54,636 nt of DNA from NCBI GenBank assembly GCA_048497495.1, contig JAFHCF010000102.1, positions 1 to 54,636 of the forward strand, in the 5' to 3' direction. Positions within the stretch are counted from its first letter, which is position 1; the number at the start of each line of letters is the position of its first letter. The notes beneath the pieces are model-generated. The model did not search any database. It had not been told where the DNA came from and saw only the letters and a list, made by a program, of their open reading frames with translations. Source of the stretch: JAFHCF01 sp048497495. Its GTDB lineage: Bacteria > Pseudomonadota > Alphaproteobacteria > Rhizobiales > Ancalomicrobiaceae. Both the position numbers and the translations under genes were made by a program. This document shows, piece by piece, positions 1 through 10,010 of this stretch.

Positions 1-835
1 CCCCCCCCCCCCCGAGGTTCCAGCACGCCGGCGTCTTGTCGAACGGTCCGGCGGCGCAGCCGGAGACCTGCGCCGCGGTGCCCGGATCGAAGCCGATCGG
101 CGGCAGGTTGGATGCCTGGCCGGTGGCGGCGTCGACGAAGCGGGCCCGCCCGGTGGTGCCGTGGTCCCAGGCGCCGAGGTCGGAGCCGGAGGCCGCGTCG
201 ATCCGGTGGATCATCCCCGTCTCCATGTCGGAGACGAAGATCTGACGGCCGACCTTGTCATAGGCCATGTTGCCCAGCGCCGCGCCGCTGTTGGCCCGGC
301 CGCCGAGGGCGACGTCGGCGAACGGCTGCGGGCGATAGCCCTCGGCGGCGCCGAGGCGCCAGATCGTGCCCGGTCCGCCCTGGCCCCACATGCCCGCCAT
401 CCATTCCGCCGTTCCCGGCTGTAGATGGAGTCCGAAGGCCGAGGTGGCGGAGAGGTAGATGTTCGGCGGGTTGGCATCGTCGAGGACGACGCCGAAGACC
501 TGGCCGACTTCGCCGGCGGTCACCGGCCGGCGTTGCGGTTCGTCGGCCCAGTGCTCGCCCTGCGGTGGGCGTCCGGGCTGACGGATGTCGACGATCGAGC
601 CGACGGTTCCCGACGCGTCGATCATCGGCCCGGCCGGGCCGGCGACCGCGCCGGAGAAGCGGGTGAGATAGGCCTCGCCCGGCTCCATCGCGCTCTGCTG
701 AGCCCATGCCGCCGGTGCCGCGAGGCAGATCGCCGCAAGGGATATGGACGAGACGAAACCGAACTTCGTTCGTCGTGCCATCGAATTGGGAGAGGCGGAA
801 GTGGAGCCTCGCCGCGAGCCTGATGCTTCGGGCAT
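1..835 (-). CDS. Secreted protein of unknown function, N-terminal part (runs off the window)
   Basis: The frame opens at ATG 835 behind a good ribosome site (AAGGAG, 7 nt spacing) and stays open to the edge, so only about 278 residues are visible. A second in-frame ATG at 781 begins a better-looking signal peptide (MARRTKF, then a hydrophobic stretch ending in APAAWA). The exported part includes AYLTRFSG, a run of short loops with PPNIYLSATSAFGLH, and FVSDMETGMIHRID, which look like beta-propeller blades (SMP-30 or WD40-like); that is inference from sequence texture. I do not recognise the family, and the size of the full protein is unknown. The final codons lie in a C13 run (poly-G on this strand) and should not be trusted. 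Confidence 0.6.
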   Translation of the reverse strand, partial: MPEASGSRRGSTSASPNSMARRTKFGFVSSISLAAICLAAPAAWAQQSAMEPGEAYLTRFSGAVAGPAGPMIDASGTVGSIVDIRQPGRPPQGEHWADEPQRRPVTAGEVGQVFGVVLDDANPPNIYLSATSAFGLHLQPGTAEWMAGMWGQGGPGTIWRLGAAEGYRPQPFADVALGGRANSGAALGNMAYDKVGRQIFVSDMETGMIHRIDAASGSDLGAWDHGTTGRARFVDAATGQASNLPPIGFDPGTAAQVSGCAAGPFDKTPACWNLGGGG

Positions 836-1017
836 GTTCGTCTCCTTCCACGTGTCGCTGTTATCGTTGATTTTCGCGACCTCGTTATTTTCCACCTTAT
901 TTCCCTATTCTGTCGATAGGGATTCGCACCGACCTCCCGAAGCTGGTAAATGCCATATCTTCTATAAAATGGATCGGATTGCAGTTATGCGGGTCCCTCG
1001 CTCGTGAGCGGAGCGCC
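836..1017. promoter_or_regulatory. AT-rich promoter region with small inverted repeat
   Basis: This 182 bp gap is clearly more AT-rich than the flanking genes and must hold the promoter of the truncated secreted-protein gene read leftwards. It contains CCCTAT at 903-908 and ATAGGG at 916-921, perfect 6-base arms with a 7-base loop. This could be an operator, but nothing identifies the regulator. Confidence 0.3.
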
Positions 1018-1239
1018 TCAGTAGTGGGGCGGAGGCGGTTCCGCCGGACCACCCTGGGCCAGCCGGCTCTCGGTCTCGCGCAACTGGTCGGTGAGGCCGG
1101 CGACCCGCCGGGTGAGATCGTCGATCCGCTTCCACTGGTCGAGAACCATGCGGTTGAGATCCTCGATCGTCATCTCCTGATGGGCGAGGGCGGCCTCGAG
1201 GTCTTCCAGGCGTCGCGCGAGGCGGGTGTCGTCGGTCAT
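1018..1239 (-). CDS. slyX: SlyX family protein
   Basis: This is a 73-residue, probably cytoplasmic protein, almost entirely one amphipathic helix with a heptad pattern (LARRLEDLEAAL, then LNRMVLDQWKRIDDL). It ends in a proline-rich tail with PPPPHY, the typical SlyX ending. SlyX proteins are small coiled-coil proteins of unknown molecular function. It lies 93 bp downstream of the peptide-deformylase-like gene on the same strand and may share its transcript. Length and the C-terminal PPHY-type motif make the family call secure; the role stays unknown. Confidence 0.85.
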   Translation of the reverse strand: MTDDTRLARRLEDLEAALAHQEMTIEDLNRMVLDQWKRIDDLTRRVAGLTDQLRETESRLAQGGPAEPPPPHY

Positions 1240-1332
1240 GTCTCACCTTTGGCCGAGGCGCCGAGCGGACGGGCGCCCGGCGGGGGAGGCCTTGATGGAC
1301 CGCCGCCGCCGCCCTGTCCAGCCGCGCGCCTC

Positions 1333-1833
1333 TCAGCCTCGCCGCCGGCGCTTCTCCCAGCGCCTGACCACCCGCTCGCGCTTCAGTCGCGACAGGCGTT
1401 GCAGCCAGAAGATCCCGTCGAGCTGGTCGATCTCGTGTTGCAGGCAGACGGCGAGAAAGCCCTCGGCGGTCGCCTCGCGCGCCACTCCGTCGAGGTCGCG
1501 ATAGGCGACGCGCACCCGCGCCGGCCGTTCGACCTCCTCGACCACGCCCGCCATCGACACGCTGCCCTCGCTGGCGCGGGCGGTTTCCACCGACGCCTCG
1601 ACCACCACCGGATCGATATAGACGCGCACCCCGTCCTCGGCGGAGAGCTCGAGCACGACGACGCGCCGCATGTCGCCGACATGCGGTCCGGTGATGCCGA
1701 CCCCGGGAGCGGCGCGCATCGTCTCGAGGAGGTCGTCGGCGAGGCGCCGGAGATCCGCGTCGAAGACCTCGACCGGCGCGGCCGCGACGCGCAGCCGCGG
1801 ATCCGGCCATTCCAGGATCGGTCGTATCGCCAT
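1333..1833 (-). CDS. Peptide-deformylase-like protein lacking canonical metal ligands
   Basis: The 166-residue product has the peptide deformylase fold pattern: ILEWPDPRLR near the N-terminus, a motif-I equivalent GVGITGPHVG, a motif-II equivalent EGSVS (residues 89-93) and a motif-III equivalent QHEIDQLDG (residues 132-140). Active deformylases have EGCLS and HEXXH, where the Cys and two His bind the metal. Here Cys is replaced by Ser91 and the second His by Gln137, so classical deformylase activity is unlikely. ATG 1833 has GGAGGG just upstream and begins at the conserved MAIRPIL, so it is preferred over an in-frame start about 60 bp earlier. It sits between a DUF4139 gene and slyX. Confidence 0.8.
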   Translation of the reverse strand: MAIRPILEWPDPRLRVAAAPVEVFDADLRRLADDLLETMRAAPGVGITGPHVGDMRRVVVLELSAEDGVRVYIDPVVVEASVETARASEGSVSMAGVVEEVERPARVRVAYRDLDGVAREATAEGFLAVCLQHEIDQLDGIFWLQRLSRLKRERVVRRWEKRRRRG

Positions 1834-1944
1834 GTCGCCCTCCCGCGTGCCTCTCGGGTCACGCGGGAGGTAGTCGATGCCGGCCGGCCTGTCCACGGGC
1901 GGATCAGCCCCGTGAAGGCGAGCCGGGCCGTCACGTCGGGCGCG

Positions 1945-4032
1945 TCACAGCTTCAGCTTGCGCGCGATCTCGGCCGCCGCCTTGCGCCGTTCGGCGATGG
2001 TGTCGTCGAGATCCTGGCCGGCCTTGGTGAATTCGGCGAGCTTGTCCTCCTGACGCCGCAGGGTGTCGAGGTAGCGCCGACCGAGATCGGAGGCCGCCCC
2101 CGCCGAGGCGAGGTTCTGGCGGATGCGTTCCTGGTCGTCGACGATCTTCTTGCGATCCGCCTCGATCTGGGTCTTGCGGGTCTTCGCCCGCGAGATGTCC
2201 GCGACCACTTCACCGAGCCGCTCGACCGCCTCGCGCAGCGCCGGCCCCTCGTTGCCGAGCCCGCGCACCCGCACCAGGATGTCCTCGGCGGCGAGCGTCG
2301 TCAGCGTCACGGTCTGGTGGTCGGTCCGCTCCAGGGCGAACTCCGCCTTGGTGGTCTCCCCCTTGGCGGCGCGAATGTGCCAGCGCAGCTTGGTCGGGGT
2401 GATCTCCACACCCGCGATGTCGGCGGCCGGCGTCCAGCCGTCGGCGCGCGCCTCCTCGACCAGGATGTCACGATCCTCGTCGGCCGGCGCCGTCACCTCG
2501 TAGGAGAGAACGTGGCGCGAGCGGATCGTGGTGGTCAGCCGTCCGTCGATCGCCTTGCCGAGCATGGTCCGGCGCACGCCCTTGTCCTCGCGGCGCACCT
2601 CGGTCTTGGTGTCGAGGGCGAAGGTCAGGAACTTCTGGCTGCCGCGCGGCAACAGGGGCAGAAGCGCGTCGCCGACATGGGTGGCGACGCCGTCGTGGCC
2701 GAGCTCGAAGGCGGTGACGATGCCCGGCGGCAACCCGCTGTCGCCGTCGTTCTTCAGCCGTGCCGCAGCGAAGGGCCGCTTGGCGTGGATGTCGGGCTGG
2801 TAGAGCCAGACCCGCTCGGCGGCGATCTCGCGATCGACGAAGGGCACCATCATCGAATGGCCGGTCGCCAGCGAGATCTCGGTCGGGAAGTGGTGCAGCA
2901 ACTGGGTGGCGGCTTCCTCGGCTTCCGCCGCGACGCCCCCGGCGACCGGCGCCATCACCATCGCGTCGGCCACGCCGCCGGCGCCGGGACGCGCCGTCTG
3001 GGCGCGTCCGGCGCGCTCCTGCATCATCGGCGCCGGGGCGGGCCGCGCCATCGCCTTGCGTGCCATGTGCGGCACCGGCGGCGCCTGGATCGCGGGCGCC
3101 GTGGTGCCGGCGACCGGCACCTCCTCGCGTTGGCCGTAGACCGAGGCGTAGAGCGACTGGGTGAGCGCCACCGGATTGCCGGAGACCAGCGTCAGGTCGA
3201 CGTCGGTCCAATCGCCGCCGGTCAGGTTCTCGAGCACCGCCCAACCCTGGAGACGGGCCTTGAGTCCGCCCTTCGCCGCGCCCTTGGCGTCGTCCTTGGG
3301 CAACACCAGCCGCCAGCTGGTCTTCCAGATCGGCGCCGCCACCACGTAGCCGACAGCGACGTCGCGATCGCCCTTGCCCATCAGATCGATCGTCAGCCGG
3401 CGGCGATCCTTGGCGCGGTTCTCCACCAGCCCGGCGAAGGCCCGGTCGATCTGGCCACGGGTCTGCGCCTCGGTGAAGGCGAGGGTGGTGACCTCCTCGA
3501 GCACCGCCTGGACCAGGCCCTTGTCGGTCAGGAGCGACAGGCGGTGGCGCACCGTCGTGCCGCGCCCGTCGGAAAGCGTGGTTGTCTCCGGCTCGACCCG
3601 GAAGACCCGGCCGCGCGCGTTGACCGGGCCGGCGATCTCGACCTCGGTGCCGATCAGCGCGTTGAGGAGATCCGGCGGGCTCTCCAGCGCGTTGCGGTCG
3701 AAGGGCAGGTCGCGGAACAACTGATCGAGCGGTTCGCGGCCGGGCAGGCTGACCGGGCCGACGGCGCCGAGGGCGTCGAAGACGGTCAGGCTCTTGAGGA
3801 TGTCGTCGACCTGGTCGAGACGGACGGTGAGATCGATGGTGCCGCCGCCGGCGACCGGCCCGGCATGGGTGAACTGAGCGAGGCCGGAGGTCGACAGCAC
3901 GACGCGGGTCAGCGGCAGTTCCGCGGCCCGCGCCGCCGTGCCCGAGGCGACCAGCGTCACCGAGGCGAGAAGCAGCGCGCGCATCGCGGCGCGCGGCGCG
4001 GCGGATGTCGACGAAGGGGAGGGGTTTGCCAT
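1945..4032 (-). CDS. DUF4139 domain-containing exported protein
   Basis: This 695-residue protein has an N-terminal signal (hydrophobic core LLLASVTLVASGTAARA around residues 19-36) and the pattern of DUF4139 proteins, including the conserved segment around WKTSWRLVLP. A low-complexity Ala/Pro/Met-rich stretch near residues 310-350 separates two halves. The last 80 residues are strongly charged and predicted coiled coil (KTRKTQIEADRKKIVDDQ onward). The family has no settled function; location is probably periplasmic. ATG 4032 is preceded by AAGGA. PDF-like and slyX genes follow on the same strand with gaps of about 110 and 93 bp. Confidence 0.75.
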   Translation of the reverse strand: MANPSPSSTSAAPRAAMRALLLASVTLVASGTAARAAELPLTRVVLSTSGLAQFTHAGPVAGGGTIDLTVRLDQVDDILKSLTVFDALGAVGPVSLPGREPLDQLFRDLPFDRNALESPPDLLNALIGTEVEIAGPVNARGRVFRVEPETTTLSDGRGTTVRHRLSLLTDKGLVQAVLEEVTTLAFTEAQTRGQIDRAFAGLVENRAKDRRRLTIDLMGKGDRDVAVGYVVAAPIWKTSWRLVLPKDDAKGAAKGGLKARLQGWAVLENLTGGDWTDVDLTLVSGNPVALTQSLYASVYGQREEVPVAGTTAPAIQAPPVPHMARKAMARPAPAPMMQERAGRAQTARPGAGGVADAMVMAPVAGGVAAEAEEAATQLLHHFPTEISLATGHSMMVPFVDREIAAERVWLYQPDIHAKRPFAAARLKNDGDSGLPPGIVTAFELGHDGVATHVGDALLPLLPRGSQKFLTFALDTKTEVRREDKGVRRTMLGKAIDGRLTTTIRSRHVLSYEVTAPADEDRDILVEEARADGWTPAADIAGVEITPTKLRWHIRAAKGETTKAEFALERTDHQTVTLTTLAAEDILVRVRGLGNEGPALREAVERLGEVVADISRAKTRKTQIEADRKKIVDDQERIRQNLASAGAASDLGRRYLDTLRRQEDKLAEFTKAGQDLDDTIAERRKAAAEIARKLKL

Positions 4033-4387
4033 GGTCGCGTTTCCTTCTTCTCGTCCGGCGCTCGTGCCCCGCGAACGGGCTCGGCGGTTTCCTCCGGGAT
4101 CGCGCCGATGCTACGGCCGATCACGGTGATCGTGTGTCGCCGCGATGGCCGCCTCGTGACCCGGCTGCGCCTCACGATCGGCGATATCGTCGCAGGGGCT
4201 TGCCTCGATGATCGGCCGCCGGCGCCGGTCGGTTGGCGAGACGGCGCGGATGAGAGCACGAAACGCGCGCCCGCGCATCGATGCCGACCGATCGCGGCGC
4301 GCATTTCCATCGCCGCGTCTCCCGCGCGAGGCGACAACCGGCGATCGGAGATGATAGACTCCCACCCTCCGACGACGGGATCTCCCC
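4033..4387. other. Divergent intergenic region, no gene recognised
   Basis: This 355 bp region lies between the DUF4139 gene (leftward) and the ABC exporter operon (rightward) and must contain both promoters. Short open frames cross it but show no recognisable protein and no ribosome site. I see no strong palindrome. Confidence 0.5.
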
Positions 4388-5095
<708 letters not shown>

Positions 5096-5099
5096 GCCG

Positions 5100-7463
5100 A
5101 TGAGCGCGCTGCATCGGAAACTCTTGCGCGATCTGATCCGCCTGTGGCCGCAGGCGCTGGCGATCGCCCTGGTGATGGCGGCGGGCGCGGCGACGCTGAT
5201 CCTCGGCGTCGGGGCGCGCTCCGCACTCTACGAGACCCGCACTGCCTATTACGAGCGCAACCGCTTCGCCGACGTCTTCGCCGACCTGACCCGCGCCCCG
5301 GCGGTCTTCGCCGACGAGATCGCCCGCATCCCCGGCGTCGCCACGGTGGAGCCGCGCATCTCCAAGCTGGCCCTGCTCGATCTGCCGGATATGGTCGAAC
5401 CGGCGCTGGCGATGACGGTGTCGTTGCCCGACTGGCGCGAGCAACGGCTCGATCTCCTCCACATGGTACGTGGGCGCAAGCCGACGCCGGGCGACGAGCG
5501 CGAGGTGGTGGTCAACGAGCCCTTCGCCCGCGCCAACCACTTCGACCTCGGTTCGACCTTCTCGGCGTTGATCAACGGCCGCAAGCGCACGCTCGAGATC
5601 GTCGGCACGGCGTTGTCTCCCGAGTTCATCTACGTCGTCGGGCAGGGCGACATCATGCCCGACGATCGACGCTACGGGATCGTCTGGATGTCGGAGAGAA
5701 CCCTCTCCGCCGCTTGGGATTTGACCGGGGCCTTCTCCACCGTTCATCTCGGCCTGTTGCGCGATACGCGTGAAGCCGCGGTGATCGAAATCCTCGACGC
5801 GATGCTGACACGTTACGGCGGGCTCGGTGCCTACGTGCGCAAGGACCAGTCGAGTCACGCCTTCCTCGACGCCGAACTGAACCAGCTCGAGGCGATGTCG
5901 AAGGTCCTGCCGCCGATATTCCTGGTGGTCGCCGCCTTCCTGGTCAACATGACGCTGACACGACTGATCGCGCTGGAACGCGAGCAGATAGGCCTCCTCA
6001 AAGCACTCGGCTACTCCGACCTCGCCGTAGGCCGCCACTATCTCGAATTCGTCGCGGCCATCGCGGCGGTGGGCTCGATCCTCGGCGTCGGTCTCGGTGC
6101 CTGGCTCGGAAGCGGCCTCGCTCGACTCTACGGCGACTTCTTCCACTTCCCTTTCCTGGTCTTCCGCGTGGAGTTCGGAACCTGGGTGGCGGCGCTGGCG
6201 GTGACGCTCGTCGCCGCCTTCGCCGGAGGGGCGGCGGCGGTGACGCAGGTGGTGCGCCTGCCACCGGCGGTGGCAATGCAGCCGCCGGCTCCGGCTTTCT
6301 ATCGCCATGGTGTCGCCCACCGCCTCTATCGGCTGCTTCGACTGCACCAGACCCTGGTGATGGTGGTGCGCCATCTCGGTCACCGGCCATTCCGCAGCAT
6401 CGGATCGATCTTCGGCATAGCCTTGTCGGTATCGGTGCTGGTCGGATCATTATGGGTCTTCGGTTCGACGGACCTGATGATCGACGTCACCTTCCACCAG
6501 GCGGATCGATCGGACGCCACGATCGGCTTCGCGCGCGAGCGGTCGTACTCGGCGCTGGCCGACGTCGCGGCGTTGCCGGGCGTGCTCAATGTCGAGCCCT
6601 ATCGGGCGATCCCGGTGAAGATTCGCCACGGCCATCGCGAGCGACGGGTGTCGATCTCCGGTAAGCCGCGCGACGGTGATCTCAGTCGGGTGCTCGACCT
6701 CGACTTCGCACCGGTGCGACTGCCGGAAGACGGGATCGTGCTCTCCGACGCGCTCGCCGGGATCCTCGAGGTGCGGGTCGGTGACCGCATCGAATTGGAA
6801 CTTCTCGAGCGTGATCGACGCCGTGTCGAAGTACCGGTGACCGCGATCATCCAGGGCTACCTCGGTCTCGGCGCCTACATGGATCTCGATGCGGCCAATC
6901 GGATGATGCGCGAAGGCGCCCTCCTCGACGGCGTTCACGTCGCCATCGATTCCGCCCTGAGATCGGCCTTCTTCGAGCGGATCAAGGAGACGCCGGTCGC
7001 CGCCAACGTAGGCGTACGGGCGCTCGCCCTCGCCAAGTTCCGTGAGACGCTGGCGCAGAACATGTACATCATGATCACCGTCTACGCGGTGCTCGGGATG
7101 ATCGTCGCCTTCGGCGTCGTCTACAATTTCGCCCGCATATCGCTCTCCGAACAGGGGCGTGAGTTGGCCAGTCTCAGGGTGCTCGGACTGACGCGCGGCG
7201 AGGTGTCGGGCATCCTGCTCGCCGAACTGGCGATCCTGACCCTGACGGCGCAGCCGCTCGGCTGGGCGATCGGTTACGGTGTCGCCGCAGCGATGGTGAA
7301 CGGGTTCGACAGCGAGCTCTATCGAGTGCCGCTGGTGGTCGAGCCCGCCGTCTATGCCTGGGCGAGCGCGGTGGTGATCGTCGCGGCGCTGGCGTCCGCG
7401 CTGATGGTCCGGCGACGCATCGACCGGCTCGATATGATCGAAGTCCTCAAGACGCGAGAATGA
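5100..7463 (+). CDS. FtsX/MacB-type ABC transporter permease
   Basis: The 787-residue membrane protein has one N-terminal segment (about 17-37), a large periplasmic domain, a membrane cluster around residues 265-400 (PPIFLVVAAFLVNMTLTRL and others), then a second copy of the same arrangement with segments near 435-455 and three at the C-terminus (about 660-780). This duplicated layout is the long, 8-10-segment FtsX-type permease. The conserved cytoplasmic loop EREQIGLLKALGYS and its partner EQGRELASLRVLGLTRGE are the coupling helices that contact the ATPase. It starts 4 bp after the ATPase stop and its end overlaps the adaptor start in ATGA, so the three are translationally coupled. Confidence 0.88.
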   Translation: MSALHRKLLRDLIRLWPQALAIALVMAAGAATLILGVGARSALYETRTAYYERNRFADVFADLTRAPAVFADEIARIPGVATVEPRISKLALLDLPDMVEPALAMTVSLPDWREQRLDLLHMVRGRKPTPGDEREVVVNEPFARANHFDLGSTFSALINGRKRTLEIVGTALSPEFIYVVGQGDIMPDDRRYGIVWMSERTLSAAWDLTGAFSTVHLGLLRDTREAAVIEILDAMLTRYGGLGAYVRKDQSSHAFLDAELNQLEAMSKVLPPIFLVVAAFLVNMTLTRLIALEREQIGLLKALGYSDLAVGRHYLEFVAAIAAVGSILGVGLGAWLGSGLARLYGDFFHFPFLVFRVEFGTWVAALAVTLVAAFAGGAAAVTQVVRLPPAVAMQPPAPAFYRHGVAHRLYRLLRLHQTLVMVVRHLGHRPFRSIGSIFGIALSVSVLVGSLWVFGSTDLMIDVTFHQADRSDATIGFARERSYSALADVAALPGVLNVEPYRAIPVKIRHGHRERRVSISGKPRDGDLSRVLDLDFAPVRLPEDGIVLSDALAGILEVRVGDRIELELLERDRRRVEVPVTAIIQGYLGLGAYMDLDAANRMMREGALLDGVHVAIDSALRSAFFERIKETPVAANVGVRALALAKFRETLAQNMYIMITVYAVLGMIVAFGVVYNFARISLSEQGRELASLRVLGLTRGEVSGILLAELAILTLTAQPLGWAIGYGVAAAMVNGFDSELYRVPLVVEPAVYAWASAVVIVAALASALMVRRRIDRLDMIEVLKTRE

Positions 7464-8674
7464 CCATGGCGGGAACCTGGGCACGGCGAGCGGTATGGGG
7501 CGTGGTGGCGGCGGGCGTCGTCGCGGCCTTCGCCTGGGCGATGTGGCCGAAACCGGCCCTCGTCGATCTCGCCGCCATCGGTCGCGGGGTGCTCGAGGTG
7601 ACGGTCGAGGACGAGGGCACCACCCGCATCCGCGAGGTCTACACCGTCTCGGCGCCGACCACCGGCAAGATGCTGCGCAGCGCGCTGACCGTCGGCGACC
7701 CGGTCGAGGCCGGAAAGACCGTGGTCGCCCGCTTCGAGCCGACCGACCCGACCTTCCTCGACGCCCGCTCGCGGCGGATCGCCGAAGCCGCGGTCGAGGC
7801 CGCCAAGTCCGCCGTGGCGCTGGCCGAGACCCAGGTCGACCAGGCGCGCTCGCAGCTCGCCTTCGCCCGCTCCGACCTGCGCCGCGCCGTCGAACTCGCC
7901 GATCGCCACACCATCCCCGAACGGTCCCTGGAGAAGGCCCGCCTCGACGTCGTCTCGGCCGAGTCCGCCGTCGCCAGCGCGCTCGCCACTCACGAGGTCC
8001 GCCGCCGCGAGTTGGAGAGCGCCCGGGCGCAGCTGATGGGACCGCAAGAGGGGGAGGGGCGCTCGGCCGAATGCTGCATCGACGTCCGCGCCCCGGTCGA
8101 TGGCCGCGTCCTCGAACTGCTCGCCGAGAGCGAACAGGTGGTGCAGGCCGGCAGTCCGCTCCTGAAGATCGGTGATCCCGGCGATCTCGAGATCGCCGTC
8201 GACCTCCTGTCGCGCGACGCCGTCCGCGTCGAGGTCGGCGCCCCGGCGCGCATCGAGAGCTGGGGCGGCGAGGAGACGCTCTCGGCCCGGGTGCGGCGGA
8301 TCGAGCCGACCGGCTACACCAAGGTCTCCGCCCTCGGCATCGAGGAGCAGCGGGTCAAGGTGGTGCTCGACTTCACCGACCCGCCCGCGACCCGGCGCCG
8401 CCTCGGCCATGTCTTCCGCATCGTCGCGCGCATCGTCGTGTGGCGCGGCGAGGGCGTCCTTCAGGTGCCGATCGGCGCCCTCTTCCGCGACGGCGAAAAC
8501 TGGGCGGTGTTCGTCCTCGACGGCGGTCGGGTGAGGCTCCGCCACATCGAGATCGGTGAGCGCAATCAGCGCTTCGCCCGGGTGGTCGCGGGCCTCGGCG
8601 AGGGCGAGCGCGTCGTCCTCCACCCCGGCGAAGGGGTGAGCGACGGCGCCACCGCCGCGCCGCGCGGGTCGTGA
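7460..8674 (+). CDS. HlyD/MacA-type periplasmic adaptor subunit
   Basis: The 404-residue protein has a single N-terminal membrane anchor (AVWGVVAAGVVAAFAWAMW), a lipoyl-like half-motif at about 60-100, a long alpha-helical hairpin rich in Ala, Gln and Arg (about 100-200), the second lipoyl half VRAPVDGRVLELLAESEQVV, and beta-barrel and membrane-proximal domains. This is the periplasmic adaptor of a tripartite pump, bridging the inner-membrane ABC complex to an outer-membrane channel not encoded here. It overlaps the permease gene by 4 bp. A CC pair just before the second lipoyl half (AECCIDV) is slightly unusual. Confidence 0.88.
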   Translation: MTMAGTWARRAVWGVVAAGVVAAFAWAMWPKPALVDLAAIGRGVLEVTVEDEGTTRIREVYTVSAPTTGKMLRSALTVGDPVEAGKTVVARFEPTDPTFLDARSRRIAEAAVEAAKSAVALAETQVDQARSQLAFARSDLRRAVELADRHTIPERSLEKARLDVVSAESAVASALATHEVRRRELESARAQLMGPQEGEGRSAECCIDVRAPVDGRVLELLAESEQVVQAGSPLLKIGDPGDLEIAVDLLSRDAVRVEVGAPARIESWGGEETLSARVRRIEPTGYTKVSALGIEEQRVKVVLDFTDPPATRRRLGHVFRIVARIVVWRGEGVLQVPIGALFRDGENWAVFVLDGGRVRLRHIEIGERNQRFARVVAGLGEGERVVLHPGEGVSDGATAAPRGS

Positions 8675-8948
8675 CGCGCGTCGGCGCCGAGCCGTCGTGG
8701 AAGCGGGCGCCGAGCGACACCGCGACGGTCTTCTTCCAGACCGGCTACCGCGGCCGCGCCGAACGCGCGCATCGCATCCCGCGGAAGAGGACGGAAGGCC
8801 GATCGTCGAATGTCGCCCTCGTCGCTCCGGCGACGGCGGGCGCAGGCATTCGGCCGTCACGACGGCATCGATCCTTTTGCGGTCGCAATTGACAATCATT
8901 CGCAAAAATGGTTCTGAAGTCGCGAGACCGCATCAGGAAAGGCTTCAG
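8675..8948. other. Intergenic region upstream of the iron transporter
   Basis: The gap holds the end of the exporter operon and the promoter of the iron-import operon. The first 200 bp show no supported gene. The last 60 bp carry a Fur-box-like sequence, listed separately. Confidence 0.5.
8890..8904. promoter_or_regulatory. Fur-box-like operator of the iron ABC operon
   Basis: TGACAATCATTCGCA matches the 7-1-7 Fur consensus TGATAATNATTATCA at 11 of 14 defined positions. It lies 45 bp upstream of the start codon of the Fe(III)-binding protein, where a Fur-type iron repressor would block transcription. In Hyphomicrobiales the factor could also be Irr or RirA instead of Fur. The position and the downstream function support the call; binding is inferred. 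Confidence 0.55.
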
Positions 8949-9956
8949 ATGTCCAAGACGGGTACACTCCTCGTTCTCGCGCTCCTCGCCGCGACGCCCG
9001 CCGTCGCCCAGGAGGTCAATGTCTACACCACCCGCGAACCCGGCCTGTTCACGCCGCTCGCCAAGGCCTTCACCGAGAAGACCGGCATCAAGGTCAACAC
9101 CGTCTTCGTCAAGGACGGCCTGGCCGAGCGTGTCGCCGCCGAGGGCGTGGCCTCGCCCGCCGACCTGCTGATGGCGGTCGACGTCGGTAAACTGGTCGAT
9201 CTGGTCGAGAAGGGCGTGACGCAGCCGCTGGCGATGTCGTCGGTCGAAAAGGCGGTTCCGGCGAACCTGCGCGATGCCGATGGCGCCTGGACCGCGCTGT
9301 CGCTGCGGGCCCGCCTCGTCTGGGCCGACAAGTCGCTCCATCTGAAGTCGATCACCTATGCCGATCTCGCCGATCCCGTGTGGAAGGGGCAGATCTGCAT
9401 CCGCTCGGGCCAGCACCCCTACAACACCGCTCTGATCGCCGCGGCGATCGCCCATGACGGGCGCGACCAGGCCAAGACCTGGGTCGCCGGCGTCAAGGCC
9501 AACCTCGCCAAGAAGCCGTCGGGCGGCGATCGCGACGTGGCGCGCGACATTCTCGGCGGCCTGTGCAAGATCGGTGTCGGCAACTCCTACTATGTCGGCC
9601 TGATGCGCTCGGGCAAGGGCGGACCGGAGCAGAAGACCTGGGGCGACGGCGTCGACGTCCTCCTGCCGACCTTCGCCGGCGGCGGCACCCATGTGAACAT
9701 CTCCGGCGTGGCGCTGGCCAAGAACGCCCCCCATGCCGACGCCGCCCGCAAGCTGGTCGATTATCTCGTCTCGGCCGAGGGCCAGAAGATCTATGCCGAG
9801 CAGAACTTCGAATATCCCGTCAACCCGGCCGCCTCCGTCGATCCGACGGTCGCGGCTCTCGGCGCGTTGAAGGTCGACGACGTGTCGATCGCCGAAATCG
9901 CGCGTCATCGCAAGGCGGCCAGTCTGATCGTCGACGAAGTCGGTTTCGATCAGTAA
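8949..9956 (+). CDS. fbpA: Fe(III) ABC transporter substrate-binding protein
   Basis: The 335-residue precursor has a signal peptide (LLVLALLAATPAVAQ) and begins the mature part with EVNVYTTREPGL, typical of FbpA/FutA-type ferric-binding proteins. The conserved tyrosine pair that ligates iron is visible in VGNSYYVGLM. The start ATG 8949 is chosen because it opens the signal peptide; the frame is open farther upstream but without such a signal. It captures ferric iron in the periplasm for the permease and ATPase encoded directly downstream, and a Fur-like box precedes it. Confidence 0.9.
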   Translation: MSKTGTLLVLALLAATPAVAQEVNVYTTREPGLFTPLAKAFTEKTGIKVNTVFVKDGLAERVAAEGVASPADLLMAVDVGKLVDLVEKGVTQPLAMSSVEKAVPANLRDADGAWTALSLRARLVWADKSLHLKSITYADLADPVWKGQICIRSGQHPYNTALIAAAIAHDGRDQAKTWVAGVKANLAKKPSGGDRDVARDILGGLCKIGVGNSYYVGLMRSGKGGPEQKTWGDGVDVLLPTFAGGGTHVNISGVALAKNAPHADAARKLVDYLVSAEGQKIYAEQNFEYPVNPAASVDPTVAALGALKVDDVSIAEIARHRKAASLIVDEVGFDQ

Positions 9957-10010
9957 GGTCGACGGGACGACTTGGCACTCCCGATTCAGGGGAACCCGAC
10001 GAGAGTGCCG

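Noticed and set aside
1..13. Run of 13 C at the left edge (poly-G on the coding strand), possible phase-variation tract
   Set aside because: It is exactly at the window end and reads as poly-G at the end of the minus strand, which is a common two-colour sequencing artefact. Not treated as biology.
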